Below are positions 28,537 through 37,259 of a stretch of DNA of 64,000 bases, in pieces. The DNA is from Saprospiraceae bacterium (GTDB lineage Bacteria > Bacteroidota > Bacteroidia > Chitinophagales > Saprospiraceae), in assembly GCA_016714985.1 (NCBI GenBank), contig JADKBS010000029.1, forward strand, positions 1 through 64,000, given 5' to 3'. Position 1 is the stretch's first letter. The number at the start of each line of letters is the position of its first letter. The position numbers and the translations under genes were made by a program. The notes under the pieces are model-generated. The model was given only the letters and a program-made list of their open reading frames with translations, ran no database searches and was not told the DNA's origin.

Positions 28537-30108
28537 CTATAATTTTAATAATTTAAAACTGCTCACCCTTCCTGCTTGCTGGATTTGCAGCACATAAACG
28601 CCTGGACTTAGGTCGGCAATGGAGGTGCGGCTATGCGACAAGTCCCGTTCCCGCCATTGGCGCTGCACCCTGCCGCTCATGTCCGAAATAACTAGGTCGG
28701 TTATGCCCTGTAGGGGCTGCCCTGCCCGGATGTCCAGTACATCGGTCACGGGGTTCGTGATTCGGAAACCCTCATCCTCCGCTATCAAGTCTGGCGATGC
28801 AGAAATCAACAAGGTGCTGTCAAGGATGATGTTCTCGTCACCAGGTTCATATACTGCCACGGTGGCAAAGAGGTAGAGCATCTCGTCTGTCGTCCTTTCG
28901 CCCCATGTCACGTCAAGGGGCGGCGAGTTGGGGTTGTAGGGGTTGTTGGTGGTGTTGTCGTAGGTGACGTAGGCACGGGTACGGTAGTTGAGCGGCAGCC
29001 TCACGGGCTTCTGCAGGGTATAAGTACCTTGCCAGTAGAAGTCCCATTTCGGGATGTCAATCAACGGGATGGTATCGGGAGTGGCCCCGGGCCTGTACGT
29101 GAAGGCTTTGAACGATTTGCCGAAAACGTGGGCATGTGGGGTGAGCGTGAACAATGACAGCGGTACGGAGGAGACATCGGATATTTTCAGTTCCGAAATC
29201 AGCGTGTGCTCGGTATTGGCGGGGATGAGGAACGGCGGGTTCAACAGCCCAAAATTGTCTTCAGCTGCCGCCAAAACACCGTAGTAGAGTTCCCGGGGCT
29301 GGTTGGGCGTCAGGCGTAGGTTCACGATGGAGCCTTGGTCCGTTTCGTTGAGGTGGCCGGGGGCGAAGTGGATTTCCACGATGAAATACCCGTTGGCAGG
29401 TATGCGGTAGCCAAAGGCCGGAGGCATCTTGATGACCGTGCCACCGGGCGTCCATTCGGCCACCAGCGAGGCGTTGGGGGTGAGGTTGCCCACCATGCCG
29501 TTGGTGGACCAGCCGGGGCCGGGGTCGGCATTGTCAAGTTGCAGTGGGTCGTCGGTCGGGTCGGTATAAACCACGATGTGGTGGATGATTTCGTCGTTGC
29601 CGGGCAGGAACTCCACCTCGTTGAAGAACTGGTCGGTGGTCACCCCGGTCGGGATGGCGAAGGCCCGGTAGATATCGCTTTGCTGGAAGACCGTGAACTC
29701 CGGTGTTTGCAGCACCAAGTCCACGCTGCTGAGTTGGCTGCCGTTCTGGAAATTGGGCAACGGCGGGGCCTGCGAGAGGTCACCAGATGGCGTGCTGCCC
29801 ATGACCCAATCCGTGATGGTCTGTATCTCGGCGTCGGTCAGGTAGTTCTCCTCCCGGAAATGGCGGTACTCGGGGTTGGCCCGGTAAGGCGGCATATACC
29901 TCGAAGTGATGGCAGGCAGGATGCTCTGCACAGCGTTCAAGGCATCGGTATAGGTTTCGAGCGGGAACCCCCCGATGCCGCCCGCACGGTGGCAGGAGAC
30001 GCAGTGGTCATACAAGATGGGGGCAACGTCGTTCGACCAAGTTGGGGTTTGCGCCATGCCGCAATAGGAAGTTGCCAGCAGGAGCAAAGTGATTTTGGTT
30101 GATTTCAT
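28537..30108 (-). CDS. T9SS-exported cytochrome c / copper type II monooxygenase-like protein
   Basis: 523 residues. Signal peptide MKSTKITLLLLATSYCGMAQ. A haem c motif CVSCH (about 36-40), in a domain with a later Met-Pro-Pro (RYMPPYRANPEYRHF), resembles small c-type cytochromes. Residues 120-430 resemble PHM/DBM-type copper monooxygenases: IIHHIVVYTDP, IVEIHFAPGH and TLTPHAHVFGKSF supply candidate copper ligands. The last 80 residues (VLDIRAGQPLQGITDLVISD and SPGVYVLQIQ) form a type A T9SS sorting domain. The likely role is an extracellular or surface oxidase with its own electron-transfer module. Substrate unknown. Confidence 0.75.
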   Translation of the reverse strand: MKSTKITLLLLATSYCGMAQTPTWSNDVAPILYDHCVSCHRAGGIGGFPLETYTDALNAVQSILPAITSRYMPPYRANPEYRHFREENYLTDAEIQTITDWVMGSTPSGDLSQAPPLPNFQNGSQLSSVDLVLQTPEFTVFQQSDIYRAFAIPTGVTTDQFFNEVEFLPGNDEIIHHIVVYTDPTDDPLQLDNADPGPGWSTNGMVGNLTPNASLVAEWTPGGTVIKMPPAFGYRIPANGYFIVEIHFAPGHLNETDQGSIVNLRLTPNQPRELYYGVLAAAEDNFGLLNPPFLIPANTEHTLISELKISDVSSVPLSLFTLTPHAHVFGKSFKAFTYRPGATPDTIPLIDIPKWDFYWQGTYTLQKPVRLPLNYRTRAYVTYDNTTNNPYNPNSPPLDVTWGERTTDEMLYLFATVAVYEPGDENIILDSTLLISASPDLIAEDEGFRITNPVTDVLDIRAGQPLQGITDLVISDMSGRVQRQWRERDLSHSRTSIADLSPGVYVLQIQQAGRVSSFKLLKL

Positions 30109-30283
30109 AAAGCTGTTTGCAAAAAATCGGGTGATTGATGAAAAGATGAAGCGTAATGGGCCGGGTGCAATTAAGATGTTGCTTGGTGCATAGTACCCTT
30201 ATAGCCTAATTTAGTTCAGTTGTAAAACGATTAAGTTCGAGAAATCCCTATTTTCGGACAGAGAAGCAATAGGCCCAAGTACG

Positions 30284-30371
30284 TCGAGGTGCAGCGCACC
30301 GCAATCTTTGTAGAAAACGTAAGCACAGGCGTCAGGTGCAGCGCACCGCAATATTACGGTGCGCTGCACCT
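30284..30371. repeat. Direct and inverted 19-bp repeats
   Basis: AGGTGCAGCGCACCGCAAT occurs at about 30284 and again at 30333, and the second copy pairs with the inverse ATTACGGTGCGCTGCACCT ending at 30371. The rest of 30109-30390 holds no gene. It may be a terminator for the ACT gene on the minus strand, or a remnant mobile repeat. Confidence 0.6.
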
Positions 30372-30390
30372 TTTCAACGGCTATTTCGAA

Positions 30391-30810
30391 TTAATCCCCT
30401 TTTGCCAAGGCCGTCAAAACCTCCATTGCTTTTTGTGCATCATTTTTCCCCACAAAAATATGGTCGTGGTAATAGGCGGCCACCACATTGCAACTGATGC
30501 CATGCTTGGCCAGTGCATTGGAAAAAGCAGCCGTCAGGCCGATCGCCTCCAGGGCTGAGTGGACAGTGAGCGTTATCCATGCTGCGACAAAATTGTATGG
30601 CAGCCCTAGTTTGTCGGCCACCTCTTTTTTTAGCACTACCGTGATAGACTCACTCTCTTTGAAAAAGAAAAGCAACTCGGCCAAGTCAAAGCCCTCCAGC
30701 GAGGGCAAGGTGCAAAAGACGAACTCCCCTTCGTTCAGTTGGGGCCGCATGGTTTTGAGGAGGATTTGAAGGTCAGTTTCGCCTTGCAAGGTGGTATCTT
30801 TTTTAAGCAT
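30391..30810 (-). CDS. ACT domain protein (DUF2241-type)
   Basis: 139 residues from MLKKDTTLQGETDLQILLKT. The N-terminal half has GEFVFCTLPSLEGFD, and the C-terminal half has an ACT-like fold pattern (WITLTVHSALEAIGLTAAFS, GISCNVVAAYYHDHIFVG). The family is predicted to bind amino acids and is found widely as a stand-alone cytoplasmic protein. The specific ligand is unknown. A second in-frame ATG 21 bases upstream is possible. Confidence 0.75.
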   Translation of the reverse strand: MLKKDTTLQGETDLQILLKTMRPQLNEGEFVFCTLPSLEGFDLAELLFFFKESESITVVLKKEVADKLGLPYNFVAAWITLTVHSALEAIGLTAAFSNALAKHGISCNVVAAYYHDHIFVGKNDAQKAMEVLTALAKGD

Positions 30811-30859
30811 TTGGATATACAGGATACCCACAGGGCTGAGGCGATTGGTTCTATTTTTT

Positions 30860-31015
30860 TGATTTCAGATTTCAGATATAAGACGTATGATTTTAGATTG
30901 ATTGGCAGATTTAAGAGGTAAGATTGGTCGATTTACAATCCTTTCCTGTCTTCTGGTGGTTAACCTACGCCCCAAAATCTTATATCTGAAATCGTATATC
31001 TTATATCTGAAATCA
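30860..31015. repeat. Iterated-word palindrome (word GATTTCAGATATAAGAT)
   Basis: The left arm at about 30860-30930 contains GATTTCAGATTTCAGATATAA and derivatives. The right arm at 30976-31013 reads AATCTTATATCTGAAATC twice. It lies between two minus-strand genes. Confidence 0.7.
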
Positions 31016-31065
31016 AAATGAATCAGAATCAATCAATTCTGCCTACAAGGGTACGCAACAATTCC

Positions 31066-34000
31066 CTACTCAACCCTCACCACCTTCATTTCCACCCGCT
31101 GGTTTTTTGCCCGGCCTTCGGGTGTTTCGTTGTTTGCCACAGGTTTTCGCTTGCCATAGCCCTTGTAGGTGATGCGGTTGGCGGGCAGCCCCTTGTCCAC
31201 GAGGTACTGCGCCACGTTCTTGGCCCGCTCGGTGCTCAGTTTGTCGCAGAACTCATGCGAGGGGATACCGTTGGTATGACCGCCCACCTCAATGACGATG
31301 CCCGTGTTCTCTTGCAAGAACTCGTACAACTCGTCGAGCGTGGGGCGGGAGGTCTCCTCCATCTTCGTACTATCGGGCTGGAAGTAGATTTTCTCCAGTT
31401 TTATGGTCTCGCCGCTGCGCAGGTTGTTGGCCGAAAGCTCAGGGATGATGCGGGTTTTCACCTCAAAGGAAGCCGTGGCCGTGCAGCCGTTCCCGTCCGT
31501 GACCGTTACGCTGCGCTGCCCTGCGGGCAATGCAATGGCGTTCAGTACGGCCTCCCCGCTGTCCCATTTATAAGTGAAACTGCCCGACCCGCCGCTGGCG
31601 TCAACAGTCGCCTTGCCGTTGCTGGTCTTGTCGGTGGTGGCTGGCCGGATTTTGATGACGTTCGCCTTCACGGGCTTCGGCTCGGTCACCTGCTTGGTGG
31701 CCGTCACCGATTTGCCGGAGGCATCGCTAATCGTTACGGTATGGCTGCCTGCGGCAATGCCCGTGGCCAGCTCCGATTTGCTGCCGCTGCTCCAAGCGAT
31801 GGAATAAGGCCCTTTGCCACCATTGATGCTCACCTTGAGGTCGGTCTTGTCGCCAGCGCATTTGATGTCTTTTTCTTGCGAAATGCTGGCCTCCAGGGCC
31901 AATATGTTCTCCGAAATGCTCACCGTGGCCGTTGCGGAGCAACCATTGGCATCGGTGGCGGTGACGGTATGACTGCCGGGGCCGAGCTTGGTGGCAGTGG
32001 CCGTGGTTTCGCCGTTGCCCCATTTATAGGTCAAGTTGCCCGTGCCGCCGCTGGCCTTGGCAGTGGCCTTGCCATCGGAATTGCCCGTGCTGGCCGGGGC
32101 ATCCACCTTGGTCGTGAGGGAGATGGCTGCAGGTTCCTTGATGCTGAACTTGGCCGTTGCGGTAGCACCCGTGGCATCGGTGAGGGTCACGTCGTAGCTG
32201 CCCGCACCAAGCGAGGCCGCCGTTTCGCTGGTACCGCCGCCCGTCCAAGCGAACTTAAAGGGGCCTTTGCCGCCGGTGGCCTCGGCCTTCAGCGCCGCCG
32301 TTTTCTCGCCAGCGCATTTGATGTCCTTTTCTTGCGAAATGCTCACTGCCAACGGCAAGATGTTCTCCGTGATGCTGACGGTGGCCGTTGCGGAGCAACC
32401 ATTGGCATCGGTGGCGGTGACGGCATGGCTGCCGGGGCCGAGCTTGGTGGCCGTGGCCGTGGTTTCGCCGTTGTCCCATTTATAGGTCAGGTTGCCAGTA
32501 CCGCCGCTGACCTTAGCGGTAGCTTTTCCATCGGAATTGCCCGTACTGGCCGGGGCGTCCACTTTCGTTGAAACCGAGATGGCTGCAGGTTCCTTGATGC
32601 TGAACTTGGCCGTTGCGGTGGTGCCAGTTGCATCGGTGAGGGTCACATCGTAGCTGCCCGCACCAAGCGTGGCCGCCGTTTCGCTGGTGCCGCCGCCCGT
32701 CCAAGCGAACTTGAAGGGGCCTTTGCCGCCGCTGGCCTCGGCCTTCAGTGCCGCCGTTTTCTCGCCAGCGCACTTGATTTCTTTTTCTTGCGAAATGCTC
32801 ACTGCCAAAGGCAAGATGTTCTCCGTGATGCTCACCGTGGCCGTTGCAGAGCAACCATTGGCATCCGTTGCGGTAACGGTGTGGCTGCCGGGTGCGAGCT
32901 TGGTGGCCGTGGCAGCTGTTTCGCCGTTGTCCCATTTATAGGTCAAGTTGCCCGTGCCGCCAGTAGCTTTTGCAGTGGCCTTTCCGTCGGAATTGCCCGT
33001 GCTGGCCGGGGCATCCACCTTGGCAGCGAGGGTGATGGCTTTCGGTTCTTTTATTTCGATATTGGTGCTGGCAGTCTGGCCTTTGGAATCCGTGGCGGTC
33101 ACGGTGTAAGTGCCCGATGGAATGCCGCCTTCCAACTCACTCGCTGACTCGGAAGCGCTCCATTTATAGGTGTAAGGCTTTTTACCGCCATCAACGTCGG
33201 TGCGGAGACGTGCTGTCTTTTCACCAGCACATTTTATTTCCGCAAGCAGCGTGATGGTCACTTTCATGGGCAGCACGTTCTCGACGATATTGATATTGGC
33301 CACGCCCGTACAGCCCGCCCCGTCCGTCACGGTAACGGAATGCGTTCCCTCGCCAAGCTTGACGGCAAGGGCCGAGGTCTCTTGGGTGCTCCATTTATAG
33401 GTATAGTTGCCGGTGCCGCCCTTGGCCGTCACCGTAGCTTTGCCGTCGGCATTGCCCGTGCTGGCCGGGGCATCCACCTTAACGCTGGCAACGACGGGTT
33501 CTGCGTCCTTTACCGTAAAAGCGCCCGTGGCCATTTGCCCGGTGGCGTCCGTTATCGTCACGGAATAACTGCCCGCTGGAAGCCCCGTCAGGTTGGCGCC
33601 CACCATCAGGCTTGGCGTGTTCCATTGGTATTGGTAAGGCGTTTTGCCGCCCGATACTTCCGCTTTCAGGGCAGCGTCCTTTGCGCCAGCACAGCCAACG
33701 GCCTTCGTTTGGGAGACCACCACATTGAGCTTGCTCACCGTCCGCTTGATGTCCAAGGTGGCCGTGGCCGTACACCCGGCCCGGTCGGTGACGGTGACGG
33801 TGTGGGGGCCTTCGGCGAGTTTGGTGGCCTTGGCCGTGGTTTCGCCACTATCCCATTTGTAGGTGTGCGGTGTGATGCCGCCGTTCACCGTTACGCTGGC
33901 TGCGCCGTCTGGCGCACCACCCTCTCCAGCGGGTTTCTCTTGGGTGATTGAAGCCGTGAAATTGGGGTTCAGGATGGGGAATTTGATGGACTTGGACTTG

Positions 34001-35100
34001 CCTTTGGCGTCCGTCACGGTGAGGGAATACTCGCCGGGGCCGAGGCCCTGCGGGTTGGTGCCCGTCACGCCGCCGTCCCATTTATAGGTATAAGGCTCGG
34101 TGCCGCCGCTCACGGTCACTTTCAGCGAGGCGTCCTTGCTGTTTGCTCCGCAACTCAGTGGTTTGTCGAGCAGGCAGGTGACGGCCATGGCGTCGGCTTT
34201 TTGTATCAGGTAAAGCCCCTTGTCGTTGGTGCCAATCCAGACGGCGTTCTCTGCGTCTATGGCCATGCAGGAAACGTCCTGGCTGGTGAACTCCTCCGCC
34301 GGCCCGAAGACGACGGCCTCCTCGGTGGCGGGGTCGTAGCGGGCGATGATTTGCGAAGCGACCCAAAGCAGGCCGTTGCCGTCCACGGCGATGTCCACGA
34401 CCTCGCCCTCGGTCAGTTTGGCGTCAATGTCTATGGGTTCCCATTTTTCACGAGCGTCCACCTTCCAGAGGAGGTCGTCGCCCATGACCCAGGTGTTGGT
34501 GCCGCTCTGGGCAAATGCCTTGATGCTGAACAGTTTTTCCTCGGTTTTCCATTTGCCATCCTTGCCGAAGGTACAGCCCTCGGCAGTGCCTATCCAGAGG
34601 CGGCCCTGGGTGTCGAGGAAAAGGGTGTTGATGGACTCGGAACCACCTGGCGAGTGCCGCTTGATGAGTTGGAGCGTTGGCTGCGTGCGGAACTGGAACA
34701 GTCCCGACTTGCGGGTGCCTACCCAAAGCTGGCTGCCTTTTTCCTCGAAAATGGCGGCGCTGATGCGGTCTTGCTTGGAGCGGATGGCCTGACCGCCTTC
34801 CCCCATTTGGTTCAGCAGGTCTTCGAGTGGGAAGCGCAGGTCACGGTTGCCGGACGGGGTTTGCAGCAACGACCATTCGGCGGCCGCTATGTTCAGGTTG
34901 GTGGCCTGCTCCGGCGAATGCACCTGAAAGACCCCCTTGCGGTTGCCGACCCATTTGTTCTCCCCTTCGATATGGATATTGGTGACGGGGGTATAACGGT
35001 CAACAGACTTGGTGCGCACGACTTCCATCTGCACCACTTGGGCAATGGCCTGAACCCCAAAAAACAAAATCAAACAAGAAATACTGAAAAACTTATTCAT
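31066..35100 (-). CDS. SprB-repeat surface protein with N-terminal propeller and C-terminal OmpA domain
   Basis: 1344 residues from MNKFFSISCLILFFGVQAIA (signal peptide). Residues about 30-330 form a two-component-regulator-type propeller (LWVGTRKSGLFQF, LWIGTAEGCTF, VWIGTNDKGLYLI). Residues about 340-1220 are SprB-type repeats of the form GG..PYTYKWS.G..T......PGSHTVTVTD..GC. At least three consecutive units are near-identical with a period of about 459 bp (31870-33240). The end is an OmpA/Pal domain (IVIEVGGHTNGIPSHEFCDK, LSTERAKNVAQYL, NQRVEMKV) that should bind peptidoglycan. This points to a cell-envelope protein, perhaps a gliding or adhesion component. A longer frame upstream is rejected because it lacks a signal. 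Confidence 0.8.
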   Translation of the reverse strand: MNKFFSISCLILFFGVQAIAQVVQMEVVRTKSVDRYTPVTNIHIEGENKWVGNRKGVFQVHSPEQATNLNIAAAEWSLLQTPSGNRDLRFPLEDLLNQMGEGGQAIRSKQDRISAAIFEEKGSQLWVGTRKSGLFQFRTQPTLQLIKRHSPGGSESINTLFLDTQGRLWIGTAEGCTFGKDGKWKTEEKLFSIKAFAQSGTNTWVMGDDLLWKVDAREKWEPIDIDAKLTEGEVVDIAVDGNGLLWVASQIIARYDPATEEAVVFGPAEEFTSQDVSCMAIDAENAVWIGTNDKGLYLIQKADAMAVTCLLDKPLSCGANSKDASLKVTVSGGTEPYTYKWDGGVTGTNPQGLGPGEYSLTVTDAKGKSKSIKFPILNPNFTASITQEKPAGEGGAPDGAASVTVNGGITPHTYKWDSGETTAKATKLAEGPHTVTVTDRAGCTATATLDIKRTVSKLNVVVSQTKAVGCAGAKDAALKAEVSGGKTPYQYQWNTPSLMVGANLTGLPAGSYSVTITDATGQMATGAFTVKDAEPVVASVKVDAPASTGNADGKATVTAKGGTGNYTYKWSTQETSALAVKLGEGTHSVTVTDGAGCTGVANINIVENVLPMKVTITLLAEIKCAGEKTARLRTDVDGGKKPYTYKWSASESASELEGGIPSGTYTVTATDSKGQTASTNIEIKEPKAITLAAKVDAPASTGNSDGKATAKATGGTGNLTYKWDNGETAATATKLAPGSHTVTATDANGCSATATVSITENILPLAVSISQEKEIKCAGEKTAALKAEASGGKGPFKFAWTGGGTSETAATLGAGSYDVTLTDATGTTATAKFSIKEPAAISVSTKVDAPASTGNSDGKATAKVSGGTGNLTYKWDNGETTATATKLGPGSHAVTATDANGCSATATVSITENILPLAVSISQEKDIKCAGEKTAALKAEATGGKGPFKFAWTGGGTSETAASLGAGSYDVTLTDATGATATAKFSIKEPAAISLTTKVDAPASTGNSDGKATAKASGGTGNLTYKWGNGETTATATKLGPGSHTVTATDANGCSATATVSISENILALEASISQEKDIKCAGDKTDLKVSINGGKGPYSIAWSSGSKSELATGIAAGSHTVTISDASGKSVTATKQVTEPKPVKANVIKIRPATTDKTSNGKATVDASGGSGSFTYKWDSGEAVLNAIALPAGQRSVTVTDGNGCTATASFEVKTRIIPELSANNLRSGETIKLEKIYFQPDSTKMEETSRPTLDELYEFLQENTGIVIEVGGHTNGIPSHEFCDKLSTERAKNVAQYLVDKGLPANRITYKGYGKRKPVANNETPEGRAKNQRVEMKVVRVE

Positions 35101-35109
35101 CGGCGGATT

Positions 35110-35178
35110 GATGCTGGTTGGTTGTTGGCTTTTGGCTGTTGGCCATTGGCTTTTTGCCATTGGCCAACGGCCACATAA
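35110..35178. repeat. Short iterated-word repeat (word TTGGC)
   Basis: GGTTGTTGGCTTTTGGCTGT and TGGCCATTGGC / GCCATTGGCCA make an imperfect palindrome just upstream of the SprB-repeat gene. The style matches the other iterated-word palindromes but it is smaller. Confidence 0.5.
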
Positions 35179-35493
35179 GACGTAGAAACGAAAGATAAAT
35201 TTCTTTTCGGGGTGCAAAGTTTAGGTTATTTTGAGAAACGGGCCGATTTCGATGGAAATCCGTATTACTGGGCTTGTTTTTTTGTAGGCGGGCTTGGCTA
35301 AAAATTTGACAAAACCACGCTTCTATGGAAAACTAAAAAATTGATTATCAACTATTTAGTTTTTTATTTTAAAAATAAAACGCTTGTACAAATGCCCAAT
35401 AATGTCCATCTTCATCAACAAGGGCCGGTACATTTTTGCAGTGTAAAAGTCTGTTCGAGGTTAAATCCTTCATCCAAAAACAAATCTTGGCTT

Positions 35494-36174
35494 ATGAAAC
35501 CTGCAATCAATGTTGATGTATTGCGCCATTTCCCGCTCTTCGAGGGATTGTCGGAAGAAACTTTTACGAGGCTCGAAACGATGGCGGAGCACCATACCAA
35601 GGGCAAGCATGTACAGTTGTACGAGGCTGGCGAGGCTTCCGACCGGGTTTTCTTCCTGCTAAAGGGCACCGTGAAGACCTGCACCCTTTCGCACGACGGC
35701 AGGGAGGTCATCAAGACAATACTGCACCCACTGGCCATGTTCGGCGAGCTTGGCCTCGTGGGCGAGCAGCACCGCCACGAGTCGGCCTTCACGATGAACG
35801 AGGACGTGTCCTACATCACCATCTCCATCGCCAATTTCAAGGTGCTGATGCGCTCCAACCACCACCTCTGCATGAATGTGCTGAGCCTCATCGGCAGCCG
35901 CCTGCTCGTGGCCGAGAACAAACTGGAAGCGCTCATCTTCAAGGACGCCCGCTCCCGCATCATTGACTTCCTAAAGGACAGCGCCAACCAACGGGGCCGC
36001 CGGGTGGGCTACGAGACCCTCTTCAAGCACAGCCTCACCCAACAGGACATCGCCAACCTGACCGGCACCTCCCGCCAGACCGTGACTTCCGTGCTGAACG
36101 ACCTGCGCAAGGAGAACCTGATTTATTTTAACCGGAACACGATTTTGATTAGGGATATGGGGAAGTTGAGTTAG
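35494..36174 (+). CDS. Crp/Fnr-family transcription regulator
   Basis: 226 residues; the start is set at MKPAINVDVLRHFPLFEGLS, since upstream residues in the same frame are leader-like. The N-terminal cyclic-nucleotide-type beta-roll (GKHVQLYEAGEASDRVFFLL, MFGELGLVGEQHRHESA) lacks an obvious FNR-type cysteine set. The C-terminal winged helix carries the recognition helix LTQQDIANLTGTSRQTVTSV. It could respond to cAMP or another effector; a cAMP-type cyclase is encoded at 22182-23846 but linkage is only inference. Confidence 0.85.
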   Translation: MKPAINVDVLRHFPLFEGLSEETFTRLETMAEHHTKGKHVQLYEAGEASDRVFFLLKGTVKTCTLSHDGREVIKTILHPLAMFGELGLVGEQHRHESAFTMNEDVSYITISIANFKVLMRSNHHLCMNVLSLIGSRLLVAENKLEALIFKDARSRIIDFLKDSANQRGRRVGYETLFKHSLTQQDIANLTGTSRQTVTSVLNDLRKENLIYFNRNTILIRDMGKLS

Positions 36175-36200
36175 GGGGGGAGGATACAAGGAATGAAGGG

Positions 36201-36240
36201 AAAGCTGCACATCCGGGGAGGGTGTGCAGCTTTGTTTTTT
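36201..36240 (+). terminator. Terminator of the Crp/Fnr gene
   Basis: AAAGCTGCACA and TGTGCAGCTTT pair, followed by GTTTTTT. Confidence 0.85.
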
Positions 36241-36280
36241 GGATGCTGGGCCGTACTCAAACAGTTATTAATTTCGCCCC

Positions 36281-36475
36281 ATGTTACCCGTTTACAAAGC
36301 CATATCCGTTGACCAGGAAGCCATCAGCAGAGGCTCGACGAAGCCGTGCATCATGATGGTGGCGGACAGTAATGGCAAAATAGTCGGCGACTATGTCGTA
36401 AAGGTTTTCAAGCCAACCAATTTTGAACAAAGCCAGCCGACCAACAAGGAAGTTTATGGGAATTCACTCGCAAGG
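36281..36475 (+). pseudogene. Truncated HipA-like kinase fragment
   Basis: The first about 64 codons (MLPVYKAISVDQEAISRGST, KPCIMMVADSNGKIV, DYVVKVFKP, NSLARAFDL) resemble the N-terminal lobe of the HipA_2-type kinase-like family, in which GSTKP and YVVK are conserved. After about 36475 similarity stops and the frame runs into hairpin repeats up to a chance stop at 36616. The catalytic part is missing, so I treat it as a remnant. Family assignment is tentative. Confidence 0.45.
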
Positions 36476-36517
36476 GCATTCGATTTGGCAGTATCTGTTG
36501 TTTTCCCCGCATTCCAT

Positions 36518-37040
36518 GCAGTGGCAGCGTCACCTCCGTGCCTCCGGCGACGCTGCCACTGCTTTTTGCCAACCCGCCCACACCCGCAAGAAATCCCGCC
36601 CAGTGCAATGGAGTGAAAAACGGATGCCCAACACAAACCCAAGCGGTTGCCGCAGCCAGTCCTGCAAGCCTGCTCGTGCCTCCCTTGCTAGCAGTCCAGA
36701 CAGCCGCAGCCGCCTCGCAGTAGGAGCAGCACCGCCGTTTCACTCACATGGTTTCGTTTCACTTCGGTGCTGCCCCTGCTTTTCTGCCCTGCTTCTGCCA
36801 ACGCAACCGTTTCCCCGACTTGGTTATCCCGCCCGTTTGAAGATGACCTTCTCCACCCCCACCCACCCATTTCAGCGGTGTGAAAAACAGCCCCAAAGCC
36901 CACAAGCCAAAGCGCCCGATGCAAGCTCAGGCTTCCCGCTTCGCAGGTAAGCCTCAGCCAGCATCCGGCGCCCCGCAGCAGGAGTAGCCGCAGTCATTTC
37001 ACTTCGCATGGCTGCGTTCATGGCTGTGGCTACCCCTGCT
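36518..37040. repeat. Three diverged hairpin units
   Basis: Hairpins at 36518-36562 (GCAGTGGCAGCGTC / GACGCTGCCACTGC), 36723-36776 (GGAGCAGCACCG / CGGTGCTGCCCC) and 36981-37037 (GGAGTAGCCGCAG / CTGTGGCTACCCC) are each followed by CTGCTTTT and C-rich sequence. The spacers also align loosely (GTGAAAAAC blocks near 36613 and 36880). Units are about 205-258 bp apart. No credible coding frame is seen from 36480 to 37240. They do not match integron attC or CRISPR architecture. Confidence 0.6.
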
Positions 37041-37171
37041 TTTAGTCCGCCCACAGCAAAGACTGGCTGTTTTTCACGGCGTAGTTTGCCCCCGGCCGAC
37101 CCACTAAAATCATTTAGATTTAGCGTTTTGCTTATGGCTGAGTCGCCTTAAATGGGATAGGTGGTTTTTCT

Positions 37172-37259
37172 TACTGGAAAATATTCATCACAAAATATAG
37201 TTTTACTGGAAAATATTCGCCAATTTTGACCCAAACCACCCTGCTAATGGAAAATATTC
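37172..37259 (+). promoter_or_regulatory. Three operator-like direct repeats overlapping the Fic start
   Basis: TACTGGAAAATATTC at 37172-37186 and 37204-37218, and TAATGGAAAATATTC at 37245-37259. The third contains the start ATG of the Fic gene. Starts are 32 and 41 bp apart, near three and four helical turns, as expected for sites bound on one face of DNA. Confidence 0.7.

Noticed and set aside
31018..32571. A 517-codon plus-strand frame with Gly/Ala/Arg-rich translation
   Set aside because: It is the antisense of the SprB-repeat gene; periodic composition mirrors the repeats, and the minus-strand protein has clear domains.
34201..35178. 325-codon plus-strand frame
   Set aside because: Antisense to the propeller part of the same SprB/OmpA protein; no recognisable features.
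36281..36616. Full 111-codon protein at the HipA-like fragment
   Set aside because: Only the first about 64 codons look like protein; the remainder is translated hairpin sequence rich in Pro, His and Arg.
36518..37040. Integron attC array or CRISPR
   Set aside because: Units are palindromic and spaced, but they lack GTTRRRY core sites, an integrase, identical direct repeats or unique spacers of constant size.
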